A stretch of 64,000 bases of DNA from the NCBI RefSeq assembly GCF_900009265.2, contig NZ_LR735026.1, positions 454,172 to 518,171 of the forward strand, given 5' to 3'. Below, one piece after another: positions 27,915-36,628 of the stretch. Within the stretch, counting starts at the first letter, position 1, and the number at the start of each line of letters is the position of its first letter. The translations under genes were made by a program, and so were the position numbers. The notes below the pieces were generated by a model. It was not told where the DNA came from. It ran no database searches and saw only the letters and a program-made list of their open reading frames with translations. This stretch comes from Planktothrix paucivesiculata PCC 9631. GTDB lineage: Bacteria; Cyanobacteriota; Cyanobacteriia; Cyanobacteriales; Microcoleaceae.

Positions 27915-29102
27915 TTACACCTTCACTCCATTAGCAAACTTAATTTTTAAATAATCATCTTCCATTTTTGCCCCAGAAGGTTGCAACATAGCTAGGGCTT
28001 GAGGTAACACTAAATTCCGGCGATGATTGCCAATTCTGATATTAAGTTCATCCCCGGTTTTATTCAATTGAACTTGTTCTTTAGGAATCCCAGGTAAATA
28101 CAATTCTAGCGTATATTCATTATTATCTACCACCACTCTAAGTGTATTTTCTTGATAATAAACCTGGCTAGGATCTTCATCCTTATATAGCACTTCTTTC
28201 AATCTTTCTAGGGCTTCAAACCCACATAACTCCTCGGAAAATAACGGCACTTCCTTAACAGGTAAGGGGCTGAAATTGTCGTGGATTTCTTGACGATACT
28301 GTTTTTGATTGTCTTTCCATTTTTGGAAAAAAGGATCAGTCACTTCATCAGGAATAATCCGATTAGAAATAACTAAATCCGTGGAAACATTATACAAACT
28401 TAAATAGGCATGGGCGCGTAAAGATTCCTTAATTACCATTTTTTCAGGGTTTGTAACTAAACGCACCGAGGTTTGCGTATTATCCGTTAACACTTTTTCT
28501 AAGGCTTCAATTTTTTCATAAAAGTCATAAGGCGCGTCCATCACTTCTTTATCAGGTAAAGAAAACCCCGTCAAAGGTCTAAAAATCGGTTCAAATAGAG
28601 GACGCAACGCCACCGACATCCCTTGTAACGGTTTATAAAATTTTCTCATATACCAACCCCCGACTTCGGGTAAACTTAACAGTCTCAACGCTGTTCCCGT
28701 TGGGGCAGAATCAATAATTAATACTTCAAAATCTCCCTCATCATAATGGCGTTTCATCCGAACTAGACCAAAAATTTCGTCCATTCCCGGTAAAATAGCT
28801 AATTCTTCCGCCTGGACACCATCGAGTCCTCGCGCCTGTAATACCTGACTAATATAGCGTTTCACCGCCCCCCAGTTGCCTTCGAGTTCCATTAGGGCGT
28901 CCAATTCTGCCCCCCACAGGTTGGGTCGGACGAGACGGGGTTCGTGTCCCAAGGGCATATCAAAGCTGTCGGCGAGGGAGTGGGCGGGGTCGGTACTCAA
29001 TACTAGGGTTTTATGCCCCAACTCGGCACAGCGTAAGCCTGTTGCTGCTGCAACGGAGGTTTTACCCACGCCACCTTTACCCGTCATTAGAATTACGCGC
29101 AT
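27915..29102 (-). CDS. Get3d-type ATPase (ArsA/TRC40 family with alpha-crystallin-like tail)
   Basis: This 395-residue ATPase has the deviant P-loop [11 protein letters not shown] at residues 8-18, the switch [26 protein letters not shown] and a helical middle. The last 80 or so residues form a small-heat-shock-like beta domain ([29 protein letters not shown]). This layout matches the Get3d group of phototrophs, which is distinct from the tail-anchored-protein chaperone Get3 and from arsenite pumps. Its client is not settled. No arsenic genes lie nearby. Confidence 0.88.
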   Translation of the reverse strand: MRVILMTGKGGVGKTSVAAATGLRCAELGHKTLVLSTDPAHSLADSFDMPLGHEPRLVRPNLWGAELDALMELEGNWGAVKRYISQVLQARGLDGVQAEELAILPGMDEIFGLVRMKRHYDEGDFEVLIIDSAPTGTALRLLSLPEVGGWYMRKFYKPLQGMSVALRPLFEPIFRPLTGFSLPDKEVMDAPYDFYEKIEALEKVLTDNTQTSVRLVTNPEKMVIKESLRAHAYLSLYNVSTDLVISNRIIPDEVTDPFFQKWKDNQKQYRQEIHDNFSPLPVKEVPLFSEELCGFEALERLKEVLYKDEDPSQVYYQENTLRVVVDNNEYTLELYLPGIPKEQVQLNKTGDELNIRIGNHRRNLVLPQALAMLQPSGAKMEDDYLKIKFANGVKV

Positions 29103-29134
29103 ACCGTTTTAAGATTAAAATTTGTTTACATTAT

Positions 29135-29527
29135 TTAACTGTAGCGGGTTTTCATCCCGAATAACTGTTTCACCACCTCCAAGCGCGAACAGTCCCAATA
29201 GTCGATATGGCTTTCAATCAGGTTATGGGGGTTTAATTTGAGTTCACTCCGTCCAGGGATAGAAATTCTGGGTTTCCAGGGGAGGGGAGTTGTCCAACTC
29301 AGTGTCCAACGGGTTTCTATTAAATTCTCGGTTTGAGTAATATTATGTAAATCCAGTTGAATCTCTAAAAACCAAGTTTTCATAAATCCAATCATTTGTT
29401 GATAGCGTTTTAACCCGTTAAATTGATTCATGGGGTCTTTAAAATAAACGTTATCGGCATAAATATCATAGCTTTGATTATCGGGAAATTGTTGATAATC
29501 TTGTTTAATAATCTCAATAATATTCAT
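29135..29527 (-). CDS. DUF2358-type cyanobacterial protein
   Basis: The start at 29527 (MNIIEIIKQDYQQFP) is preferred to one six codons upstream. The protein has the SnoaL/NTF2-like pattern of the DUF2358 family: DIYADNVYFKDPMNQFNGLKRY, a central TRWTLSW strand and a C-terminal ESHIDYWD. Relatives occur in cyanobacteria and plastids and have no known function. It lies 33 bases upstream of the Get3d gene on the same strand and is probably co-transcribed. Confidence 0.75.
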   Translation of the reverse strand: MNIIEIIKQDYQQFPDNQSYDIYADNVYFKDPMNQFNGLKRYQQMIGFMKTWFLEIQLDLHNITQTENLIETRWTLSWTTPLPWKPRISIPGRSELKLNPHNLIESHIDYWDCSRLEVVKQLFGMKTRYS

Positions 29528-29586
29528 AATTTTATTATAACCCAAAACCGATTAATTTATTGTATCTAGCAGTAAACGGGAATTGC

Positions 29587-29865
29587 TCATTGAGAATTAT
29601 CAGGGTAACGTTTTGCTGTTCCATATAGGTAATGATCGTGATTGATTGACCAATCTGGAGGAGCCTCAACAGTTCCCGTTATTGATTCTAAGATATCCCA
29701 AGCATTTTGTTGATTTTGAACAAAAGTTATCTTTTGCTCAGTTTCTTTTTCGTGTTCTGTATTCCCTTCAGTATTCAAATAAGTTTGTAACCATTCTGCC
29801 AGTTGACGGACTTCAATAGCAGATAATTTTTGAATAGCCGCTTCAACTTCTGTTAGTGAATTCAT
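29587..29865 (-). CDS. Antitoxin-like small protein, orphan
   Basis: This 92-residue protein starts with a helical N-terminus (SLTEVEAAIQKLSAIEVRQLAEWLQ) typical of small antitoxins or DUF2281-like proteins and ends with PPDWSINHDHYLYGTAKR, a motif found in cyanobacterial antitoxins paired with PIN-type toxins. No toxin gene follows on this strand, as the next gene is 60 bases away and is DUF2358. It is either an orphan or one half of a broken pair. Confidence 0.6.
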   Translation of the reverse strand: MNSLTEVEAAIQKLSAIEVRQLAEWLQTYLNTEGNTEHEKETEQKITFVQNQQNAWDILESITGTVEAPPDWSINHDHYLYGTAKRYPDNSQ

Positions 29866-29924
29866 CCTATTTTAGCGGTTAAGTAACAATTTGATTTTAA
29901 CATTATTTCTCAATCCCTCGTTCC

Positions 29925-30033
29925 CTCGTTTCTAGGTTCTACCTAGAAATGCTAAAACGGTGGCTCTGCCACGAGTCAATAATAGAGGCAGAGCCTCAAT
30001 CATAGCATTGCCAGGCTGGAGCCTGGGAACGAG
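29925..30033. repeat. 109-bp palindromic MITE-like repeat
   Basis: The two ends are about 31-bp imperfect inverted repeats that begin CTCGTT and end AACGAG, with AATGCTA and TAGCATT at the inner edges. Inside, GGCTCTGCC and GGCAGAGCC form a second inverted pair. The whole folds into one long hairpin. Such CTCGTTCCCAGGCT elements recur between genes in cyanobacterial genomes. It separates the antitoxin-like gene from the STAND gene. Confidence 0.75.
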
Positions 30034-30041
30034 AAAATAAA

Positions 30042-31424
30042 TTAGTGCTTTTGCCTAGTTTTGACATATTGCGCCACCACCGGATTTAAACTAAAAAAAG
30101 TTATTTTTTCCCGATCTTGTATCTCCAATAAAAATCGCATACACAGAGATTTTATCGCATTAATTAAGTCGGAATTAGATAATTTTATTTTGTTTAATAT
30201 GTCTGATAGGAGAACCCCTTCTGTTTCTTCGGCAAGCTGAGTAATTACCGTAACTTCTTCCTCTGTTAATCTTCCTAATAGTTGCTCTAAACGCGATTGT
30301 AATGATTCATCTAAAAGGGGCATATCATATTCCAAAAAATCAGCAACTTTACTACTAAATAATTCTCGAATCAGGGCAGCGGTTATATTTAACCAGAGAG
30401 GGTTGCCTTGATAGATATTAATTAGGGTTTCCCAGGTTTCTGCTTCTAATAATTGATATGAGCTTAAAATCTCTTTCGCGCCTAGACCTAAACTCCCTAA
30501 AACTAAAGAATGAATGGGGGAATTTGATTTTTCTAATTCGGCAATTTCCCTAGGTTTTTCCGAACTAATTAACAGGAAACAACTATTATGATTAACTTCG
30601 GTGATTTGTTTAAAAAATAACTGATAATCTTCATAGCCTGATTTATATTGTCCAGCAAGTTGACCACTGCTAAAAAGTGCCTGCACGTCATCGAGAATAA
30701 TTAGACATCGGTATTTTCGCAGATAATCGAGAGTTTGGGAAATTTTGGTTTCGATATTTTGGGGAATTTCTGATGATTCGGAGAAAATTTTTAGGATTTT
30801 GGAAAGATATTGTTCTAAGGTAGGGGAAAAGCGGAGACTTCGATAGATGATGTAATCAAATTGGGTTTTGATTTGGTCTATTAGGTGAAGGGCAAGGGTG
30901 GTTTTACCAATACCACTGATTCCTAGAAGTGCAATTAAGCGTGTGCGATCTTTTGTTATCCAGTTTTCGAGGGTGGAGAGTTGGGGAGTGCGATCGTAGA
31001 AGCTGAATATTTCGGGTGCGTCGCCTAAGTCTATGTGGAGTTGTTTGGGAGTTTGTTCGGAGTTTTGGGGTTTCGTTGGATTTCTCGCCCTTTCTTGACA
31101 AATATTGAGGTTTTTAATCGCTACATAATCTCTACCTACTCTACCGATGGCTGATGAAAAGTTATCAAATTTCGCTTTTTCTAATATTGCTCTAAAATTT
31201 CTTTTAGTAATATCTTCTCCCAATCCCTCTGAAAATATTTGCCATAATTGCGAACCGATATCTCTGGTATGGCCTTCACTGGAATGAGTCGCTTCAGCAA
31301 TTTCTGGGTATGTTCGACCTTGGAATGTCCCTTCAAGGATAGCTTTTTGCAGATAGTCTATATGTTCTCCCGTCTTCGCGAAAATTAGCTCGTCTGCGAG
31401 TTTTAAGACTTCTGCGATTTCCAT
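30042..31424 (-). CDS. STAND NTPase with vMAP-type N-terminal HTH
   Basis: This 460-residue protein begins with a domain (about 1-110: EVLKLADELIFAKTGEHIDYLQKAILEG region) that looks like the vWA-MoxR-associated-protein N-terminal HTH of cyanobacteria. An NB-ARC NTPase follows, with Walker A GISGIGKTT at 168-176 and Walker B CLIILDDVQ near 241-249. A helical winged-helix-like part ends the protein. No WD40, TPR or effector domain follows, so it is short for its class. STAND proteins are switches in regulation and defence; the target is unknown. A -10 (TATAAT) and a five-copy repeat lie just upstream. Confidence 0.78.
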   Translation of the reverse strand: MEIAEVLKLADELIFAKTGEHIDYLQKAILEGTFQGRTYPEIAEATHSSEGHTRDIGSQLWQIFSEGLGEDITKRNFRAILEKAKFDNFSSAIGRVGRDYVAIKNLNICQERARNPTKPQNSEQTPKQLHIDLGDAPEIFSFYDRTPQLSTLENWITKDRTRLIALLGISGIGKTTLALHLIDQIKTQFDYIIYRSLRFSPTLEQYLSKILKIFSESSEIPQNIETKISQTLDYLRKYRCLIILDDVQALFSSGQLAGQYKSGYEDYQLFFKQITEVNHNSCFLLISSEKPREIAELEKSNSPIHSLVLGSLGLGAKEILSSYQLLEAETWETLINIYQGNPLWLNITAALIRELFSSKVADFLEYDMPLLDESLQSRLEQLLGRLTEEEVTVITQLAEETEGVLLSDILNKIKLSNSDLINAIKSLCMRFLLEIQDREKITFFSLNPVVAQYVKTRQKH

Positions 31425-31452
31425 AGGTCTGTCGTGTGCTGCGATTTGTCGT

Positions 31453-31511
31453 ATTATATCCGACTTTCCGACATTTCCGACATTTCCGACAAGATTCCGA
31501 CATTTCCGATT
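31453..31511 (-). promoter_or_regulatory. Promoter and operator-like repeats of the STAND gene
   Basis: On the minus strand a TATAAT (31453-31458) lies 29 bases before the start. The -35 area and beyond are occupied by repeats of TTTCCGACA (31465-31473, 31474-31482, 31483-31491) and two near copies (31494-31511). Tandem nine-base units across a -35 region suggest a binding site for a regulator, possibly the STAND protein itself through its HTH. Confidence 0.55.
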
Positions 31512-31607
31512 TGCTTGTCTCTGGAAAGTCCCGACATTACCAGATTCATCCTTGTAATATACTGAGCTTTAGGTGAACAAGATAAGAATAAAATTTCAAA
31601 CAAGCAA

Positions 31608-31916
31608 ATGGAAATGAAACCTTGTGATTTATACTGCACACACGCTGACGCACTTAACCGGAGTAAAATTCGAGAAATGGCAGATGAAATTCGATTCAAC
31701 GGGGATTATTTGAGAGATAAATGGGAACCGATAAAAGTCTATTATTGTGATGGAAAATACTTAATTTTAGATGGTAATCATAGAACGATAGCTGCTAGTA
31801 AAGCAGGTATTAAAACACTTCCAGTTCTAGAATGCCCTAATGGTAATGAATTATGGACTACTGAAGAACTAAAAGAGGCTTCTAAAACATCGCGTCAAGT
31901 ATTATGGATAGATTAG
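31608..31916 (+). CDS. Small ParB/sulfiredoxin-fold protein
   Basis: This 102-residue protein has the ParB N-terminal-like fold: ALNRSKIREMADEIRFNG, then PIKVYY and LDGNHRTIAASKAGI with the G-N-H-R signature. There is no helix-turn-helix domain, so it is not a chromosome-partition ParB. Similar small proteins act as nucleases, CTPases or parts of toxin systems. It is divergent from the STAND gene and 25 bases before the next gene, probably in an operon with it. Confidence 0.75.
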   Translation: MEMKPCDLYCTHADALNRSKIREMADEIRFNGDYLRDKWEPIKVYYCDGKYLILDGNHRTIAASKAGIKTLPVLECPNGNELWTTEELKEASKTSRQVLWID

Positions 31917-31941
31917 TTAATAAAACTACGAGGAGTGAAAT

Positions 31942-32244
31942 ATGGAAAGCCAAAAAATAATGAGTAAAGATGAGACAGGAACAAGAATAGATATTGAATA
32001 TGAAAAAGGCAGAAAACTAGGAAATGTTCATGTACAAAATGAATATAATCATAAAGAAACGCTTTTTACATATCCAGACGATCCTGATGATGATGAAATT
32101 GAGGAAGCTATTAAATCATCTGATATTCTGAATCGAGCTTATAACCTTAAGAAACGCGAAAAAGTAGCGGAGCTTAAGAAGTATATAAAAAAGGGGATTG
32201 AGATAATGACTACTTTTGCAGAAACAGGTTATACCTCTGATTAA
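31942..32244 (+). CDS. Small acidic protein following the ParB-like gene
   Basis: This 100-residue protein has an N-terminal beta-like half, an acidic linker (PDDPDDDEIEEAI) and a basic helical C-terminus. It has a strong ribosome site (GAGGAG). I do not recognise a family. The tight pairing with the ParB-like gene suggests a partner or an immunity-type protein, which is inference only. Confidence 0.55.
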   Translation: MESQKIMSKDETGTRIDIEYEKGRKLGNVHVQNEYNHKETLFTYPDDPDDDEIEEAIKSSDILNRAYNLKKREKVAELKKYIKKGIEIMTTFAETGYTSD

Positions 32245-32435
32245 GTAAATTTTGAGCGCTGCTTCCAAAATGGAAGGATTGATAAAAGTTGCGATCGCCA
32301 ACATTTATAGGAAAGGTTAAAGGTTAGCCGATCGCTCCCTCGAATCTACTATGCAATAGCCAAAAGGATGCGAGAGGGTGCAGGGGGCGATTCTTCTTCT
32401 TAATATCATTGATAATTTTAAATTGGAGTATAAAT

Positions 32436-33233
32436 ATGAGCGATATTAAGAAAAGATCCGTTCCGATTAGTCACATACTCGCAGCGTTTTTTTTCCCCCC
32501 GCTTGGCGTATTTTTGACGGTCGGGCTTGGCGCTCATTTTTGGATAAACCTGGTACTCACATTATTTTTTACCTGGATTCCGGGAGTTATCCACGCTTTT
32601 TGGCTGCTTTTTAATCACAATGCCTTAGTTAATAAAAATGAAGCTAAAACTTCTAGTCTTCCTAATCCTAATGAAATAAAATACCCGACTATTGATGAAA
32701 GTCAACTGAATGACGATCTAAGTTCAGCAGTAGGAATAGATTATCGAAACCTAAGAAATTTTCTCGCAGTTAAGGATTTTAAATCCGCTAATAAAGAAAC
32801 TGAATCTATTTTCAAGGAGTGTTTCTTTATAGATATTGGAAGGGTTAGTGTTGACCCTGAGAGACCAAAAAGTATTCCTTGTACAGATATATGCACTATA
32901 GATAGACTCTGGGTAAAATATAGTAAAGGATATTTTGGTATTAGCGTTCAAGATGGCATTTGGTCTGATATTTTCTTGAGTATGTACCTTAAGGAAAAAG
33001 ATTTTGCTAATCGAGAAAAACTTGAAAAGACCGACGAACAACTTCGCCAAGTTGCTTTGTTTGAAAGTTGGCGTAAATTCAATAACAAATTAGGGTGGAA
33101 ATCAGACATAAAATATATTTATGATTTTTCAGCACCAAAAGGTCATTTACCAGTCCTATATCATCCTCATAGTAACAGTTGTTACTGTGCTATGACAGTC
33201 TTATTTGATCGACTTCGTAAATGTCTTGAGTAG
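32436..33233 (+). CDS. Pmp3/YqaE membrane domain fused to a GUN4-like domain
   Basis: The start at 32436 (MSDIKKRSVPISH) follows a GGAG site; nine codons upstream are also open. The first 60 residues carry two membrane helices with FFFPPLGVFLTVGLG and NLVLTLFFTWIPGVIHAFW, the Pmp3/YqaE pattern. From about residue 95 the protein matches GUN4: DYRNLRNFLAVKDFKSANKET, CTDICTIDRLWVKYSKGYFGISVQ and APKGHLPVLYHP. GUN4 binds porphyrins and regulates Mg-chelatase, and cyanobacteria have many GUN4-domain sensors. A Pmp3 anchor would tether it to a membrane. Whether porphyrin binding is kept is unknown. Confidence 0.85.
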   Translation: MSDIKKRSVPISHILAAFFFPPLGVFLTVGLGAHFWINLVLTLFFTWIPGVIHAFWLLFNHNALVNKNEAKTSSLPNPNEIKYPTIDESQLNDDLSSAVGIDYRNLRNFLAVKDFKSANKETESIFKECFFIDIGRVSVDPERPKSIPCTDICTIDRLWVKYSKGYFGISVQDGIWSDIFLSMYLKEKDFANREKLEKTDEQLRQVALFESWRKFNNKLGWKSDIKYIYDFSAPKGHLPVLYHPHSNSCYCAMTVLFDRLRKCLE

Positions 33234-33513
33234 AAAAAAAGATACCTAGGCTCCGCGAACAAGTCGCCCAACTTAATCAAATGAATTCTATATAGCAATT
33301 TCTGCTCAAGAGTGAGGAAAATGCGATCGCGCTTAATTTTCTGAAGTGCGATCGCCCTTCTTTTTCCAAAATGCGATCGCCCCTTCTTCAGAAATCATAA
33401 CAGAGTTGGTTTTCATAAATTAATTCAGAATATTAATCAATTTCAATTTTACTTTCCCGATGGATAACTCTACTTTTTATTACTTGTTGATTTCGGAGAG
33501 TGACAGAAGATAG
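33234..33513. other. Intergenic stretch with three clustered HIP1 sites
   Basis: Three GCGATCGC octamers lie within about 60 bases (33323-33381). The rest is AT-rich. TTCGGAGAGTGACAGAAG near 33494 resembles TTCGGAGACTGACAAAAG at the end of the outer element at 38545, so it is probably a transposon end. No gene is seen. Confidence 0.55.
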
Positions 33514-33696
33514 CTAAGTTACCCCTACGGCGTTATTCGCCATTTGCGACAGGTTTTTTCGCTCACTTTCTCCCAATAATCCCCCTAAATAGTTCCTAAA
33601 TTCCCGTTTTTGCGCTTGATGGCTGAAAATATCGTCAAATCGACCACACCATCTATCGAAGCAAGGGGGCATCGCTGTCGGGGTTGTCTCTTTCAT
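33514..33696 (-). pseudogene. N-terminal fragment of an IS701-type transposase
   Basis: The 60-residue frame begins MKETTPTAMPPCFDRWC and continues GRFDDIFSHQAQKREFRNYL and LLGESERKNLSQMAN, matching the conserved start of IS701-type DDE transposases. It then stops after NNAVGV, far short of the usual 400 or so residues. No catalytic motifs remain. The rest of the element is missing, so it cannot move. Confidence 0.8.
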
Positions 33697-33832
33697 GCGT
33701 TATTCTTTCACGTTATCTGCTTGCTCTATAATCATTATCATCTATTTCCCTCCTTATTTTTGTTTAAGTCCCATTAATATAAATATGGCAATTTTCAGTT
33801 AAAATAAATTAAGTTGAGACTATTGGCGAAAA

Positions 33833-35014
33833 ATGAACACCCTATCTACTCCTACAATTCCATCTCAAACCCTGACCAAAATTGGTGTAATTGGAGGGGG
33901 ACAACTGGCTTGGATGATGGGAATAGAAGCGCCATCTTTAGGGGTTTCTTTATTTGTTCAAACGCCCCAAACGGATGACCCGGCTGTACCTTTTGCCACG
34001 GAAACTATTTTAGCTAAAATTGATGATGCCACAGCCACGGCAAAATTAGCAACTCATTGCGATGTCATTACTTTTGAGAATGAATTTGTTGATTTAAACG
34101 CCCTCTCTAAACTCGCGGAACAGGGGGTTTGTTTTCGTCCTCGCTTGTCGGCTTTATCTTTATTATTAGATAAATATGATCAACTCAGTTATTTAGAAAA
34201 AATCGGTTTACCCGTTCCAGAATTTCAACTTTTAAACCCTGAAAAGGGCAAAGAAGTTGATCATAATTTAGGTTATCCCGTGGTTTTAAAAGCCTGTCGC
34301 TATGGCTACGATGGACAGGGAACTTTTATTATTAATAATGCAGAGGAATTATCGGAAATTTGGTCAAAATTTAACTATCCTCCCATGTTATTACAGAAAT
34401 TTGTTCCGTTTGAACGGGAATTAGCGGTAATTGCAGCCCGTTCGGTGGCGGGAGATGTGGCAGTTTATCCCATAGTTGAAACAGTACAGAAAAATCAAGT
34501 TTGTCATCGGGTTATCGCTCCAGCTAATATTAATAAAAGTATCGCTGAACAGGCAAAAGCGATCGCCATAACCCTACTAAATAGCTTACAAGTGATTGGT
34601 GTATTTGGCATAGAATTATTTTTAACACCGGAAGGCGAACTATTAGTGAATGAAATCGCCCCCCGTACCCATAATTCCGGTCATTTTAGTTTAGATGCTT
34701 GTGAAACTTCCCAATTCAAACAACATTTAAGGGCGGTCAGTGGTTTACCATTAGGGAATACGGCTTTAAAATGTAGTGGGGCGGTGATGGTAAATTTATT
34801 GGGTTTTGAAACTGCCAATAGTGAGTATTTAGAAAAGCGTCAAAAAATTGCAGAAATTCCTAATTCCTTTATTCGTTGGTATGGTAAAACCGCCTCTCGC
34901 CCGGGTCGAAAATTAGGTCATGTAACGGTATTAATTCACACAGAAAATGATCAAAATATAGAAGAAGAAGCAAATGCGATCGCCGATCAAATTGAATTGA
35001 TTTGGTATTCCTAG
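33833..35014 (+). CDS. purK: 5-(carboxyamino)imidazole ribonucleotide synthase
   Basis: PurK uses ATP and bicarbonate to carboxylate aminoimidazole ribonucleotide in purine synthesis, feeding PurE. This 393-residue protein has the N-terminal IGVIGGGQLAWMM, the ATP-grasp elements PVVLKACRYGYDGQGTF and EIAPRTHNSGHF, and the C-terminal GHVTVL. All are in the family's order. The gene stands alone. Confidence 0.95.
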   Translation: MNTLSTPTIPSQTLTKIGVIGGGQLAWMMGIEAPSLGVSLFVQTPQTDDPAVPFATETILAKIDDATATAKLATHCDVITFENEFVDLNALSKLAEQGVCFRPRLSALSLLLDKYDQLSYLEKIGLPVPEFQLLNPEKGKEVDHNLGYPVVLKACRYGYDGQGTFIINNAEELSEIWSKFNYPPMLLQKFVPFERELAVIAARSVAGDVAVYPIVETVQKNQVCHRVIAPANINKSIAEQAKAIAITLLNSLQVIGVFGIELFLTPEGELLVNEIAPRTHNSGHFSLDACETSQFKQHLRAVSGLPLGNTALKCSGAVMVNLLGFETANSEYLEKRQKIAEIPNSFIRWYGKTASRPGRKLGHVTVLIHTENDQNIEEEANAIADQIELIWYS

Positions 35015-35056
35015 GATGGGTAATTATCAAGCCCATAAGCGGGATTTAATTCTATC

Positions 35057-35086
35057 TGTAGGGGCAATTCATGAATTGACCCTGTA
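35057..35086. terminator. Imperfect palindrome between convergent purK and kinase genes
   Basis: TGTAGGGGCAATTCATGAATT followed by GACCCTGTA is an imperfect palindrome of 30 bases. It resembles the palindrome at 15566-15595 and lies between two convergent genes, ending at the stop of the kinase gene. It is probably a repeat used as a shared terminator. Confidence 0.55.
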
Positions 35087-36400
35087 TCAGTGATGTGTAA
35101 GTTCTGTTAATTTCTGGTTACGAGCAAGTAAGGCAGTTCCATAGGCGGCTTCCGTATGAATAGAATTAACCGTATTAACGTTTAAATAGCGCTGACGAAT
35201 GGCTGTCCAAATCGGATTTTTTGCCCCTCCTCCGGCGCTATAAACTTGAGTTAGGGGAGTTGCACCCAGTTGTTGTAAAAGTTGATAACCTTGGGCTTCA
35301 ATTTTGGCAATTCCTTCTAATAAACCCTGTAAAAATTCAACGGGATTATCGGGACGGGGTTGGAGACGGGGAAGTAATTCGGGGTCATTAATGGGGAAGC
35401 GATCGCCTTTTTTAATTAAGGGATAATAATTTAAGTTACTATTATAATTAGGGTTGATTTGACGGCTGAAATTTTCCAGTGACCGATCACTAAAAAATTG
35501 ACGTAAGACCGCACCCCCGGTATTAGAAGCACCTCCAGTTAACCATAAATCTCCTAAACGATGGCTATAAATACCATATTTGCTATGATTTATAGGACTA
35601 TTACTGAGAAGTTTTAAGACTAAAGTTGAACCTAAAGATGTTACTGCTTCCCCTGGAATCTTGGCACCACTGGCTAAAAAAGCGGCTATACTATCGGTAG
35701 TTCCTGCACAGATAACACAGGTTTTTGGCAATTTTAACTGTTCTGCTATTTCGGGGGTAATAGTCGTAATTGGGGTTCCAGGGGCAACTATATCAGGTAG
35801 TTTCAATAATTCTAAATCGGTCAGGGATTGTAAACCATTAATTAACCAGTTAGGATAGGTCAAATTCTCGACATCGTAGCCCAATTTTAAGCTATTATGA
35901 TAATCACTAATCCCTAACTTTCCATGGAGTAAAAAGGCTAACCAATCGGCTTGATGTAGAAAATAGTGGGGTGCGGATTTTTGTGGTTTAGTGTTGGCAG
36001 TTTCAACGGTTAACCACCAAATCAGTTTGGCTAAACTAGAAGTAGCACTGTTAACAATATGATCGGGAGGAGCGATTTTTTTTAACTGTTCTAAAACAGT
36101 AATAGCCCGACTATCATTATATAAAATAGGGGACTGTACGGGAATGCCATTAGTATCACAAAGTAGCACGGTGGCAGAGGTTCCATTAATAGCGATCGCA
36201 TCAATTTGACGACGAAAATGTAACGGAATTTGTTGAATTACGTCAAACAGAGCCGTTTTCCAAAGGCTAACCCATTCAGAGGTATCCGTAAACGGGGGAA
36301 AAGGAAATTGAGTTTGGGCCACCACTGTCCTTTGAGAATTAATGGTAATCGAACGAGCGCCGGACGTGCCAAAATCAATCCCGATATAAAAATTAACCAT
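35087..36400 (-). CDS. FGGY-family carbohydrate kinase
   Basis: This 437-residue protein has the FGGY kinase features: phosphate-1 motif IGIDFGTSGARS, DAIAINGTSATVLL, the catalytic-region GTTDSIAAF, SLGSTLVLKLLS and the adenosine motif SAGGGAKNPIWTAIRQ. It is close in type to cyanobacterial and plant proteins annotated as xylulose kinase-like, some of which are D-ribulose kinases. I infer a pentulose substrate, not proved by sequence. Confidence 0.85.
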   Translation of the reverse strand: MVNFYIGIDFGTSGARSITINSQRTVVAQTQFPFPPFTDTSEWVSLWKTALFDVIQQIPLHFRRQIDAIAINGTSATVLLCDTNGIPVQSPILYNDSRAITVLEQLKKIAPPDHIVNSATSSLAKLIWWLTVETANTKPQKSAPHYFLHQADWLAFLLHGKLGISDYHNSLKLGYDVENLTYPNWLINGLQSLTDLELLKLPDIVAPGTPITTITPEIAEQLKLPKTCVICAGTTDSIAAFLASGAKIPGEAVTSLGSTLVLKLLSNSPINHSKYGIYSHRLGDLWLTGGASNTGGAVLRQFFSDRSLENFSRQINPNYNSNLNYYPLIKKGDRFPINDPELLPRLQPRPDNPVEFLQGLLEGIAKIEAQGYQLLQQLGATPLTQVYSAGGGAKNPIWTAIRQRYLNVNTVNSIHTEAAYGTALLARNQKLTELTHH

Positions 36401-36628
36401 TGTTGCTATCTAAGTTCAATTCATATTTTTTTATTTATAGTACAATTGTAGGTTTGTGAATTATAAGATCATGAGTTATTTTGTTAAGTTTTAATAAAAA
36501 TTGCGGAAACAGTAAAATTGCTCTGGACGTTTATTGCTCACAAAGTTATAAATTAAGGGTCAGTAGTTGAACTTTAATCGGATTAACTGCTTGCAATTGA
36601 ACTTCTTAATGCCTTAATCGAGGATTTT

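Noticed and set aside
27915..29102. Arsenite-pump ATPase ArsA
   Set aside because: There is a single ATPase domain, an alpha-crystallin-like tail and no arsenic genes nearby; Get3d fits better.
31454..31699. Minus-strand frame over the TTTCCGACA repeats and the ParB-like start
   Set aside because: It overlaps a better-supported gene and reads the operator repeats as low-complexity peptide.
31608..31916. Chromosome-partition ParB
   Set aside because: It lacks the HTH and C-terminal domains and has no ParA neighbour.
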